A stretch of DNA of 64,000 bases from Desulfocapsa sp050291935. Lineage in GTDB: Bacteria > Desulfobacterota > Desulfobulbia > Desulfobulbales > Desulfocapsaceae. Numbering within the stretch: position 1 is the stretch's first letter; the number at the start of each line of letters is the position of its first letter. This document shows positions 16,712 to 25,000 of this stretch, piece by piece. The notes under the pieces were generated by a model. The model worked only from the letters and a program-made list of their open reading frames with translations. It did not search any database and was not told the origin of the DNA. The stretch spans positions 6,341 to 70,340 of the forward strand of contig JBNKKR010000015.1 of the NCBI GenBank assembly GCA_050291935.1, given 5' to 3'. Both the position numbers and the translations under genes were made by a program.

Positions 16712-17749
16712 ATGAAAAAAATTTTTACCGGCAAAAAGATTTGTACACTTCTCACAGGGGCCCTTCTGATCGCCACCACCACCATAAGTGCTTACGCTGA
16801 GGAGTGGAAATATGCAATGGGTGAAGGCGAAAGCGATCCCCAGGGAATATATGCCACCGCATTTAAAAACTTTATTGAAGAGAACTCCAGGCACACCATA
16901 AAGATCTATCCGGTTGGCAGCCTCGGTGAAGAGACCGACATGATGGAACAGACCAAAGCTGGAATTTTACAGTTTTTGGGACAGTCCACCGGCTATATGG
17001 GCGGCACAATCCCCGAGATGGACCTGTTTACCGTACCCTATGTAATGCCAACAGATACAAAACAACTTGATTATTTTTTCAAAAATTCAAAAGTTGTTAA
17101 CACCATGCTTCCCGCCATTTTCAATAAACACGGGCTGGAACTTCTCTCCATCTTTCCAGAAGGTGAAATGGCTGTCACCACATTTGAACCTTTCCATTCA
17201 CCGGCGGATCTGAAAGGAAAAAAAATGCGCGTTATGCCGGGATCTCCCATCCTGGTTGAAACATATAAGTCATTTGGCGCTTCCCCGGTTCCAATGACCT
17301 GGGGCGATTTAATTGGTGCGCTAAAAACCAACATGGTGGACGGTCAGGAAAATCCCACCGTATGGATTGAAGCCTATGGTTTGGATAACTTAACAAAAGT
17401 CCTTACCTACACCGGACACGGCCATTTCAATGCATCCGCATCGGCCAATAAAGCATTCTTTGATAAACTCAGCGATAGAGATAAAAAACTGGTTCGTTCC
17501 GCTGCAGCCCATGCACTGGCTGTTATCCTCGAAGAAGCCCAGAAGCTTGATGCTTACGGAATCGGACGCATTGTCAGGACAAACCCAGGATATCAAATCG
17601 TAACGCTCACCGAAGCCGAGCGTGCACCGTTTAAAAAAGCGGCAGAAGCTGTACAGGCCTCCTTTGCATCAAAAAGTGCTTCCAATAAAGAAGTTATGGA
17701 TCAGGCCCTTGCCGATCTGAAAGAAGCCGAAGCAAACTCCAAACAATAA
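16712..17749 (+). CDS. TRAP transporter substrate-binding protein (DctP family), probable ectoine binder
   Basis: 345 residues with signal peptide 1-29 (cut after SAYA). The mature protein is a DctP-type periplasmic receptor: GLVP-like start EEWKYAMGEGESDPQG, PVGSLGEETDMMEQTKAG, DLKGKKMRVMPGSP (family Arg) and ALKTNMVDGQENP. TeaABC and UehABC are TRAP systems for ectoines, and the position after doeA/doeB2 suggests the same ligands here. AAAGGAG stands before the start. A strong hairpin separates it from the membrane subunits. The 185-base gap upstream holds an internal ribosome-like AAGGAGG but no convincing gene. Confidence 0.88.
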   Translation: MKKIFTGKKICTLLTGALLIATTTISAYAEEWKYAMGEGESDPQGIYATAFKNFIEENSRHTIKIYPVGSLGEETDMMEQTKAGILQFLGQSTGYMGGTIPEMDLFTVPYVMPTDTKQLDYFFKNSKVVNTMLPAIFNKHGLELLSIFPEGEMAVTTFEPFHSPADLKGKKMRVMPGSPILVETYKSFGASPVPMTWGDLIGALKTNMVDGQENPTVWIEAYGLDNLTKVLTYTGHGHFNASASANKAFFDKLSDRDKKLVRSAAAHALAVILEEAQKLDAYGIGRIVRTNPGYQIVTLTEAERAPFKKAAEAVQASFASKSASNKEVMDQALADLKEAEANSKQ

Positions 17750-17766
17750 CCCATCATAATACCAAG

Positions 17767-17801
17767 GGAGTAAAAGGGATATTTTGTATCCCTTTTACTC
17801 C
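17767..17801 (+). promoter_or_regulatory. Strong intercistronic hairpin between dctP and dctQ
   Basis: GGAGTAAAAGGGATA (17767-17781) pairs perfectly with TATCCCTTTTACTCC (17787-17801) around the loop TTTTG: a 15-bp stem. It lies right after the binding-protein gene and 11 bases before the dctQ start. Such stems typically protect the upstream mRNA and lower expression of membrane subunits, so that receptor exceeds permease. It has no U-tract after it, so full termination is unlikely. Confidence 0.7.
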
Positions 17802-17812
17802 TCCAAGGAAAA

Positions 17813-18391
17813 ATGGAAGATATAGACGTAAAGAAGCGTCCCCTCGTGTTAACAATTCTTGATTTCATTGATGCCCAGATCAGCAAGCTTGAAGGGATAA
17901 TGCTCGCCTTTGGCGTAATTGCAATGACCGTCAATACCATTGCTGCTGTGGTAAGTCGTTTTATTTTTAACAGGGCCATCACCTGTACCGACGAACTGAA
18001 TATGATTTTTATTGTCGTGGTCACCTACGCGGGACTCAGCTATGCCGCCAGAAACGGAAGACATATCAGAATGTCAGCCATTTACGATGCAATGCCCACA
18101 CCTATTCGTAAAATACTTATGATCCTTATGGCATCGGTAACGTCTGCCTTTATGTTCTTTCTCTCGTACTACTCATACCACTATATTGTTGAAGTATACC
18201 AAAGCGGCAGGATTCTGCCCGCCCTGGACTTACCGGTATTTTATATCTATCTTTGGGTACCAGTTGGTTTTTCACTCACCGGCTTACAATATGCGTTTAC
18301 GGTGGTAAAAAATCTGACGGAAAGTGATGTCTATCTTTCTACCTGCGTAAAGGACGGCTACGCGGACACAGATATTGATAGCGGAATATAA
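17813..18391 (+). CDS. TRAP transporter small permease subunit (DctQ family)
   Basis: 192 residues with four membrane segments (about 26-50, 62-80, 98-120, 140-165). The family pattern CTDELNMIFIVVVTYAGLSYAARNGRHIRM is present in its usual place after the second segment. It pairs with DctM (starts 3 bases after its stop) to form the membrane complex that imports substrate with Na+. AAGGA precedes the start. The short hydrophilic tail is unremarkable. Confidence 0.85.
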   Translation: MEDIDVKKRPLVLTILDFIDAQISKLEGIMLAFGVIAMTVNTIAAVVSRFIFNRAITCTDELNMIFIVVVTYAGLSYAARNGRHIRMSAIYDAMPTPIRKILMILMASVTSAFMFFLSYYSYHYIVEVYQSGRILPALDLPVFYIYLWVPVGFSLTGLQYAFTVVKNLTESDVYLSTCVKDGYADTDIDSGI

Positions 18392-18394
18392 ACC

Positions 18395-20077
18395 ATGATA
18401 AAAACAATACAAAGAGTTACGACAATCCTCTTCTTTTTCATATTGCTGCCTTCCCAGCTTCTGGCATCACCGCCGATCACGGTTGCCATTGAAGAAACTA
18501 CCATTGCCCAAAAAACCTTGCTTTCAGTGTATGGCTACGCCGAGGGAGTGGAAAGATGGCAGGAAATTACAATCACTGCAACGGATACAAACGGCAATAC
18601 GCTTAGCTTTAGCGCCCAGACAAATAAGATTGGCAATTGGGAAGTCGAACAGGTCGACATCAGTACACTTAGTGACGGTGCAATAGCTATTCGCGCAAAC
18701 CTTACAAATGACGCGGGTGAAAAAGTCAGCGCAGCCAGTTCCGCCTTTCTCAATACCAGTTTTAGTATGGTTGACTATATGAACAAGCACTTTGCCTCAA
18801 CCATTTTTCTGCTGATGGTGGTTTTGCTCCTGCTTGGCTTTCCCATGAAGATTCCTCTGATTGCCGGAGCAACACTTGGGGTGTATCTGCTCTACGATGG
18901 CGATCTCTCAAAGACCCAATTTATGATCCAGCAGATGATGGCTGGAATTCGCCCGGCTGCACTCATTGCCGTTCCGATGTTTATCCTTTCTGCAGATATC
19001 ATGACCAGGGGAAAGTCGGCCTCTAAACTTATTGATCTGGTGATGGCCTTTGTCAGACATATAAAGGGCGGCCTTGCGGTGAGCACCGCTGGTGCTTGTA
19101 CTGTTTTTGGTGCCGTTTCCGGTTCCACCCAGGCAACCGTTGTTGCCATCGGTTCGCCCCTCAGGCCCAGATTACAACAAGGTGGCTATAAAGAGTCTTT
19201 TATCCTGGCACTAATTATTAACTCCAGCGATATCGCCTTTCTCATCCCTCCAAGTATTGGGATGATTATCTACGGCATCGTTGCCAAAACATCCATTCCA
19301 GAACTGTTTATCGCTGGTATCGGCCCTGGACTGCTCATTTTACTGCTGTTTTCTATCTATAGCGTTATTTACGCCTATGTAAATGATATTCCGACAGAAC
19401 CTAAGGCAACATGGGGTGAACGAGGCAAGGCTCTGTATAGCGCCCTTTGGCCTTTGGGTTTTCCCCTTATTATCATCGGAGGGATTTTTGGCGGAATCTT
19501 CAGCCCAACAGAAGCTGCTGCCGTCAGTGTTGCCTATGCCATTATACTTGAGGGTTTTATTTTTAAGACGATGAAGTTTAAGGATTTTTACGATACAGCC
19601 CATTCCACTGGCCTGGTTACCGCTGTTGTTTTTATCTTGGTGGGAGCAGGAGCGGCTTTTGCCTGGGTACTCTCCTACGCGCAGGTACCTCAGCAAATTC
19701 TTGGGACTATTGGGATTGCCGAGATGGGGAAATATGGCGTCCTGTTTGTTATCTCGGTTGCCTTCTTTATTGGCTGCATGTTTGTTGATCCAATCGTGGT
19801 TATTCTGATCTTGGTCCCTATATTTGCCCCAGTGGTGCATAATGTTGGACTGGATCCGGTTCTGGTGGGAACAATCATCACCCTGCAAGTGGCCATTGGC
19901 TCGGCAACCCCACCATTTGGCTGTGACATTTTCACCGCCATTGCTATTTTTAAACGCCCCTATCTTGAAGTCGTAAAAGGGACACCACCGTTTATTTTAA
20001 TCCTCTTAAGCGTTGCTGTGGCATTAGTCTTTTTCCCAGAAATTGCCCTTTATTTACGCGATGTTGCCTTTAGGTAA
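18395..20077 (+). CDS. TRAP transporter large permease (DctM) with an N-terminal signal peptide and Ig-like domain
   Basis: 560 residues, about 115-130 longer than usual DctM proteins. Residues 1-25 form a signal peptide (cut after LLASP). Residues about 28-120 look like a bacterial Ig-like beta domain (ITITATDTNGNTLSF, GNWEVEQVDISTLSDGAIAI). The standard DctM domain follows from about residue 135, with GFPMKIPLIAGATLGV, FGAVSGSTQATVVAIGSP, FLIPPSIGMIIYGIV and FVDPIVVILILVPIFAP. The extension would lie in the periplasm next to the receptor. The frame is continuous, so it is a real fusion unless assembly is wrong. Confidence 0.87.
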   Translation: MIKTIQRVTTILFFFILLPSQLLASPPITVAIEETTIAQKTLLSVYGYAEGVERWQEITITATDTNGNTLSFSAQTNKIGNWEVEQVDISTLSDGAIAIRANLTNDAGEKVSAASSAFLNTSFSMVDYMNKHFASTIFLLMVVLLLLGFPMKIPLIAGATLGVYLLYDGDLSKTQFMIQQMMAGIRPAALIAVPMFILSADIMTRGKSASKLIDLVMAFVRHIKGGLAVSTAGACTVFGAVSGSTQATVVAIGSPLRPRLQQGGYKESFILALIINSSDIAFLIPPSIGMIIYGIVAKTSIPELFIAGIGPGLLILLLFSIYSVIYAYVNDIPTEPKATWGERGKALYSALWPLGFPLIIIGGIFGGIFSPTEAAAVSVAYAIILEGFIFKTMKFKDFYDTAHSTGLVTAVVFILVGAGAAFAWVLSYAQVPQQILGTIGIAEMGKYGVLFVISVAFFIGCMFVDPIVVILILVPIFAPVVHNVGLDPVLVGTIITLQVAIGSATPPFGCDIFTAIAIFKRPYLEVVKGTPPFILILLSVAVALVFFPEIALYLRDVAFR

Positions 20078-20086
20078 AGCAAATTT

Positions 20087-21094
20087 ATGACTCCTGCACC
20101 AACGCTGCACGATATATTGTTAGCTGGAAAGCAAATAGTACCTTTTATCCAGCAAACCCCTTGTACTCCTGATGGGTTCCTCGCAAAACATCTTGGGGCA
20201 ACATCAGTACATCTGAAGCTGGAATGTTTACAAAATACCGGCTCATTTAAAGTCCGGGGTGCCGCCAATAAGATCTGCAGCCTAAATGACCCGGAAAAAG
20301 CAAGGGGGGTTATCACTTTTTCCACAGGAAATCACGGGAAAGCGGTGGCTTACGTTGCATCCAAATTGAAGATACCTTCGCTTGTTTGCCTCTCGGAGCA
20401 TGTTCCATCCTACAGACAACAGGCCATTCGAAATCTTGGGGCAAAGCTCTCCATCAAAGGGCATTCCCAGGACGAAGCAGAACAAAACTATGAAGAACAG
20501 CGCGACGCGAGACAACTGAGCTCCGTGGTTCCTTTTGATGATCCTTATATTATTGCCGGCCAGGGAACAATTGGACTTGAGATCCTTGAAGCACTTCCCA
20601 AAACGGATGTCCTGTTGATCCAATTATCGGGAGGCGGATTACTGGGAGGGATTGCGATGACGGCCAAATCAATCAATCCTGCCATCCATATTATTGGCAT
20701 TTCCATCACGCAATCCCCCGCCATGCTGGAGTGTATTAAAGCCTGCAAAACTGTGCAAATTGAGGAGAAAGAAAGCATTGCCGATTCCCTACTGGGCGGC
20801 ATTGGCAAAAACAATCGCTACACCTTTGATCTGATTAACAAATACGTTGATGAGCATCTGCTGGTAACAGAAGAAGAGATACGAGATGGTATGTTTTATC
20901 TCTTTGAACAGCATCGTCTTATTGTGGAAGGTGGCGGAGCAGTAGGCGTTGCAGCGCTCCTCCATAAAAAAATCGCTTTGCAGGATAAACGTGTTGTGAC
21001 GCTTTTAAGCGGCTCAAGCATCCAATCCGATACCTTTATTAAAATCATTTATGATGGCTTAGGCCAAGGTGACAAGTCATGGAAAAAACAATGA
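20087..21094 (+). CDS. eutB: Hydroxyectoine-utilisation dehydratase EutB-like (PLP, threonine dehydratase family)
   Basis: 335 residues, fold-type II PLP enzyme. The PLP lysine lies in LECLQNTGSFKVRGAAN (near residue 55); STGNHGKAVAYVASKLKI and the phosphate loop SGGGLLGGIAM are present. DDPYIIAGQGTIGLEILE and ADSLLGGIGKNNRYTFDLI are like EutB of hydroxyectoine clusters. The expected reaction is water elimination from 3-hydroxy-2,4-diaminobutyrate to an enamine/imine. RidA overlaps its 3' end and would hydrolyse that imine. The usual partners eutA and eutC (ornithine-cyclodeaminase-like) are absent. Confidence 0.8.
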   Translation: MTPAPTLHDILLAGKQIVPFIQQTPCTPDGFLAKHLGATSVHLKLECLQNTGSFKVRGAANKICSLNDPEKARGVITFSTGNHGKAVAYVASKLKIPSLVCLSEHVPSYRQQAIRNLGAKLSIKGHSQDEAEQNYEEQRDARQLSSVVPFDDPYIIAGQGTIGLEILEALPKTDVLLIQLSGGGLLGGIAMTAKSINPAIHIIGISITQSPAMLECIKACKTVQIEEKESIADSLLGGIGKNNRYTFDLINKYVDEHLLVTEEEIRDGMFYLFEQHRLIVEGGGAVGVAALLHKKIALQDKRVVTLLSGSSIQSDTFIKIIYDGLGQGDKSWKKQ

Positions 21095-21483
21095 AGAAAC
21101 AGATTATCTACACAGAAAACGCTCCTGATCCCGGTCCCTATTCCCAAGCCGTACAATATGGCAATCTTATTTTTGTCTCTGGACAAACCTCGGAAGATCC
21201 ACTGACCAACAAGCCTGTGCATGACAGTGTTGCCTCCCAAACCAGAAGAATACTAAACAATATTCAAACAATTCTCTTGGCAGCAGGCTCAAGTCTTGAG
21301 GAAGTTCTCCGCGTGGATGTGTACCTATCAGATATTAACAGCAAACCTGAATTTAATGGGGCATACCTTGAATTTTTCAACAAAAATCCACCGGCTAGAA
21401 ATTGTGTAGCCGTTGCCGGTATCGATGATAATCTGGACGTGGAAATTGAAATTATTGCCGGCTTTCATTCCTCTGCAAAATAA
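21079..21483 (+). CDS. ridA: RidA-family enamine/imine deaminase
   Basis: 134 residues. RidA proteins hydrolyse reactive enamines/imines released by PLP dehydratases to 2-oxo acids and ammonia. Typical features: APDPGPYSQAVQYGNLIFVSGQ, the RRILNNIQTILLAAGSSLEEVLRVDVYL segment, and the substrate-binding Arg in PPARNCVAVAGI. It overlaps the EutB-like gene by 16 bases and has AAGGTG before ATG 21079 (ATG 21091 is an alternative). The coupling strongly suggests it works on the EutB product. Last gene of the cluster. Confidence 0.92.
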   Translation: MEKTMKKQIIYTENAPDPGPYSQAVQYGNLIFVSGQTSEDPLTNKPVHDSVASQTRRILNNIQTILLAAGSSLEEVLRVDVYLSDINSKPEFNGAYLEFFNKNPPARNCVAVAGIDDNLDVEIEIIAGFHSSAK

Positions 21484-21983
21484 TTTGACAGTTTTTTTCT
21501 CTTTTTTAATAGAAAGAGTCCATATTTTTCAACAAAGGAGCACTTCAAATATACCACTAAAATTACGAAAACCTATTATTGATAGGTTTTAGAAGTTTAA
21601 CAAATAATACCTATCTCCATACAGATTCTATTAAAATAACTCAAAAAATGCAGCATCCTACCCCAAAAGTTCAAAATATATTCTCATTTTTCCCTAATAC
21701 ATTAAGGAAATTGCAGACCAACAAACCATAACACAGCTACCATTCCTATCTGTTATCAGACTACACAAAACATACAAATAATAAATATTTACAAACTAAC
21801 AGAGACACATATTCAAGACAGGAAATATCGAACAATTTCCCCAACAAAACCCCTCTCCCCTTCCTTGCATTAATAAAATCAATGCTACATATTTTGATAA
21901 TTAATTTTACTTATCAAAAATCTTACTGTAGCGTCTCCTATCAAATCTGAACGGTTTACTAACGGTTTTTAAACAATTTGCTT
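21484..21983. other. Long AT-rich intergenic region
   Basis: About 500 bases without a gene. It includes a T-rich tract right after ridA (21493-21511) and a 9-bp hairpin AAAACCTAT/ATAGGTTTT (21568-21590), which may end the ectoine operon. The rest is strongly AT-rich with no open frame. Near 21950-21967 the motif AACGGTTT occurs twice in tandem just ahead of the structured leader of the next gene. Confidence 0.5.
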
Positions 21984-21986
21984 TAG

Positions 21987-22038
21987 CGTTCACCGTGATG
22001 TGAGGGAGACGGTGCAGGGTTTGGTACCTGGGAGAACG
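21987..22038 (+). ncRNA. Possible structured 5' leader (three-stem junction) of the CW/DoxX-like gene
   Basis: Three stems nest without gaps: CGTT (21987-21990) with AACG (22035-22038) as closing stem; CACCGT (21991-21996) with ACGGTG (22009-22014); CAGG (22015-22018) with CCTG (22027-22030). The ribosome site GGGAG (22030-22034) lies between the third stem and the closing stem, two to six bases before ATG 22041. This looks like a cis-regulatory RNA that could hide the ribosome site. The stems are short, so chance is not excluded; I match it to no known class. Confidence 0.4.
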
Positions 22039-22040
22039 AA

Positions 22041-22805
22041 ATGAGTGCAAGGCATGCTGACCAATGTTGGAACATTATCAACTGCGGGAAAAAATCAAGT
22101 TGTGAGATGGTTAAAACCAGGGGAAGGTACTGCTGGGAGCAAGCCCAGGAGGACGACACGATTTCTTTTCCCATTTGCCACGACTGCCTTGTCTACAAAG
22201 TTCAAAATAAAGCAATCCCCTTCACAGAAAAGCGTGACGAGATTTTGGAAGAGCGCGGGTTCCAGATAGCACAGCAACCGCAACGACAACTCCAAAGTTT
22301 TGTTGCTCCGTACCGCCCCCTTGAGCCCTGTATGGCTTCTGGAGTAGGTGCTACTTCAGCTTTTGAACGTTTTGACTTTGACATTTCCAAATTGATTGGT
22401 CGATATTTTCAGCCCCTAATCCGGATCTGTCTGGCAATGATCTTTATCTGGTTCGGTCTTCTCAAACCGATGGGACTCAGCCCCGATGAAGAGCTAATCA
22501 AGCAATCGGTTTATTGTTTCGAACCATCTCTTGTCTTAAACACACTTGGCGTCTGGGAGGTAGTTATCGGCCTTGGCCTGCTATTTAGGCCTCTTTTACC
22601 GTTGTCACTGCTTCTTCTCCTGCTTGAACTTCCAGGGACCTTCATGCCGTTGCTTATTCTCCCGGACGTCTGTTTTCATACAATTCCTTTTGGGTTAACG
22701 CTCGACGGTCAGATCATCATCAAAAATTTGATCTTGATCAGCACTGCTCTGGTTATTGGATCAAAAACGTTAAACCAAAATGATAAGAAAGAACTACTCC
22801 TGTAA
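22041..22805 (+). CDS. Membrane protein with N-terminal CW-type Cys motif and DoxX-like C-terminal domain
   Basis: 254 residues. The N-terminus has an ordered Cys/Trp pattern (CWNIINCGKKSSCEMVKTRG, then YCWEQ and ICHDCLVYK, residues 9-55), like the CW-motif Fe-S or zinc modules common in Desulfobacterota. A linker follows. The C-terminal half (about 125-245) has four membrane segments resembling DoxX/YkgB-like proteins (MIFIWFGLLKPMGLSPDEEL, GVWEVVIGLGLLFRPL). DoxX/DoxD relatives include a thiosulfate:quinone oxidoreductase subunit, but the name is generic. It precedes the molybdoenzyme by 95 bases; whether it belongs to the same operon is unclear. Confidence 0.65.
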   Translation: MSARHADQCWNIINCGKKSSCEMVKTRGRYCWEQAQEDDTISFPICHDCLVYKVQNKAIPFTEKRDEILEERGFQIAQQPQRQLQSFVAPYRPLEPCMASGVGATSAFERFDFDISKLIGRYFQPLIRICLAMIFIWFGLLKPMGLSPDEELIKQSVYCFEPSLVLNTLGVWEVVIGLGLLFRPLLPLSLLLLLLELPGTFMPLLILPDVCFHTIPFGLTLDGQIIIKNLILISTALVIGSKTLNQNDKKELLL

Positions 22806-22900
22806 AGCGTAGTAATGGAACTCAAAAAGGCCATTGATCACTACAGGGCCTGAAACATAGAAAAACGAAATCTAGTGACAAATCTGAGGAGAATGGGGTT

Positions 22901-24988
22901 ATGAAAAAGTCCGTTTATACCATCTGCGGAATGTGCGCTGTACGTTGTCCAGTAAAGGTTGACGTTGAAGACGGCAAGGTGGTCTGGATTGAAGGAAACA
23001 GCCATGATGGCGGCATGGGCTCTGCGGTCTGTGCCAAAGCTGGTTCCGGCATTCCTTTCCAATACGACAAGGAACGGCCACAGACCCCATTAATTCGCAA
23101 GGGGCCCAGGGGAAGCGGCCAATGGCGTGAGGCTTCCTGGGATGAGGCTAATCAGTACATTGTGGATAAACTGCAGGCAGTTATCGCCGAACATGGTCCA
23201 AGGGGAATCATGCTCTCAGATCGGGGAGGCCCTTTTGCGGATCTGCGTAAGGCCTTTATGAAAGCCATCGGTTCACCCAATTACATCAATCACGATTGCA
23301 CCTGCGGTCGAAACCCAAACCATGCCGCAAAATCGGTATACGGCCTGGGACGAACCGGCCTGGACTATGACTTCAAGAACGCAAAACATATCGTATTGAT
23401 GGGCAGGAACATCACCGAGGCTCTCAAAGTCAAAGAAGTACGAGGCTTTATGGAGGCAGTCAAAAATGGTGCCCATGTTACCTACGTCGATCCCAGGGTA
23501 ACCAATACCACTGGTAAAGCAACCCGCTACTGGCGTATCAGACCAGGGACGGATTATGCTTTGCTTCTGGGTATTACAAATTTTATCGTAAACAAAAAAC
23601 TTTACGACGAAGATTTCGTTAAAAAACATGTTCACGGCCTCAAAGAACTCAAGGCCTTTCTTAAGCCATACACCCCCGAGTGGGCAGAGCAGGAAACCGA
23701 AATTCCAGCGGATGAAATTAAAGCCCTTTGTCATCAACTTGGCGAAGATCGCCCAAAAGTCATTTTCCATATTGGCTGGCATCTTGCTCGCTACAAAGAC
23801 TCCTTTTACGCCAGCCGCATGCTCAATATCCTCAACGGACTTATGGGTTCCATTGAACAACCTGGAGGTCTTCTTTTTCCAGGATCTCCTGCTGAAGCTG
23901 GAGGAGCAGGCCTTCGCAGTCTTGGAAAAGATATTCCCGGAGTTGATGAGCCACGTTGTGACTGTTGCGATACAACTCACGCCCATTTCGATTCGGGGGC
24001 AGGAATGTTACAACTTGCCTACCAAGCGATTAATACAGGCAAACCGTATCCGGTTAAGGCCTATATTGCCCATCGCCATAACCCGCTTCTGGCCCTCCCT
24101 GATCCTGAAGCCCAAAAACGCATTCTGGACAAACTCGACCTGCTGGTCTCCATAGACGTTAATTACAGTGAAACTGGATGGTATAGCGATGTAATTCTTC
24201 CGGAATCCACCTTTTTTGAACGCGATTCCATCCTCCGTACTGACAAAGGTTTACGTCCAGGATTCTCCATTAGGAAGAAATGCGTTGAGCCGCTTTACGA
24301 CTCAAGACCAGGTTGGCAGATATTCGTTGATCTGGCCAAGTTACTTGGCAAAGGAGACTATTTTCCCTATTCGAGCATTGAAGATATCTGGAAATATCAA
24401 TTACAGGATACCGGATTTAGTATCGAGGATTTTGACGAGAAGGGCTTTGTCAAAATCAGTGATAAGGCGATTGCATGTGGCGAAGAGCGCATCAAGTTTA
24501 AAACAGATTCCGGTAAGATCGAATTTTTGAGCCCCAAATGGGAAGGAATGAATATTCCCAGTTTTAAACCATATGAGGCTCCTGAAAAACCACCTGAAGG
24601 CAGTTACCGGTTGTTGTTTGGTCGCAAGGGGTACCAAGCCCATGGCCAATCGACAAATAATCCTGTGCTCTCACAGATCTTAGGTAGCAATGTGCTTTGG
24701 ATGAACAGTGATGAGGCAAAGAAACTGGGAATTACAGACGGCAGCAAGGTGCAAGTTGCCAATGGCGGAGTCAAGGGTACCATTGAAGTTAAGGTGACCG
24801 ACTATATTCATCCTGAAGCCGTATTTATGCTCCACGGATTTGGTAAAAAGATCCCACTCCTCACCCGGGCATATAACAAAGGACTTGCCGATCAGGATTT
24901 TCTCCTCGGCAAGCTTGAAGGATGGGACAGCGCCGGTGGTGGACTTGCTCTGAATGAAAGCTTTGTAACCGTTGCTCCGGCAGCATAA
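22901..24988 (+). CDS. Cytoplasmic molybdopterin-dependent oxidoreductase (DMSO reductase superfamily)
   Basis: 695 residues. An N-terminal [4Fe-4S] site CGMCAVRCPVKV...C (Cys 9, 12, 16 and about 44) precedes the Mo-bisPGD domains. HDCTCGRNPNH (near residues 128-138) supplies the likely Mo ligand Cys. ILPESTFFERDSI and the C-terminal NNPVLSQILGSN...LGITDGSKVQVANG are typical molybdopterin-binding stretches. There is no Tat signal: the protein starts MKKSVYTICGMC, so it stays in the cytoplasm, unlike PhsA/PsrA/TtrA. The ferredoxin starts 12 bases later and nuoA 10 bases after that. Substrate unknown; it may feed electrons to complex I. Confidence 0.88.
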   Translation: MKKSVYTICGMCAVRCPVKVDVEDGKVVWIEGNSHDGGMGSAVCAKAGSGIPFQYDKERPQTPLIRKGPRGSGQWREASWDEANQYIVDKLQAVIAEHGPRGIMLSDRGGPFADLRKAFMKAIGSPNYINHDCTCGRNPNHAAKSVYGLGRTGLDYDFKNAKHIVLMGRNITEALKVKEVRGFMEAVKNGAHVTYVDPRVTNTTGKATRYWRIRPGTDYALLLGITNFIVNKKLYDEDFVKKHVHGLKELKAFLKPYTPEWAEQETEIPADEIKALCHQLGEDRPKVIFHIGWHLARYKDSFYASRMLNILNGLMGSIEQPGGLLFPGSPAEAGGAGLRSLGKDIPGVDEPRCDCCDTTHAHFDSGAGMLQLAYQAINTGKPYPVKAYIAHRHNPLLALPDPEAQKRILDKLDLLVSIDVNYSETGWYSDVILPESTFFERDSILRTDKGLRPGFSIRKKCVEPLYDSRPGWQIFVDLAKLLGKGDYFPYSSIEDIWKYQLQDTGFSIEDFDEKGFVKISDKAIACGEERIKFKTDSGKIEFLSPKWEGMNIPSFKPYEAPEKPPEGSYRLLFGRKGYQAHGQSTNNPVLSQILGSNVLWMNSDEAKKLGITDGSKVQVANGGVKGTIEVKVTDYIHPEAVFMLHGFGKKIPLLTRAYNKGLADQDFLLGKLEGWDSAGGGLALNESFVTVAPAA

Positions 24989-25000
24989 GAGGTAATAATC

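Noticed and set aside
16623..16715. Possible 30-codon gene overlapping the dctP start as ATGA (starts MATPVMADGAAVLDYQ)
   Set aside because: No ribosome site before its ATG and no recognisable product; the overlap alone is weak evidence. It could be a leader peptide but I cannot support it.
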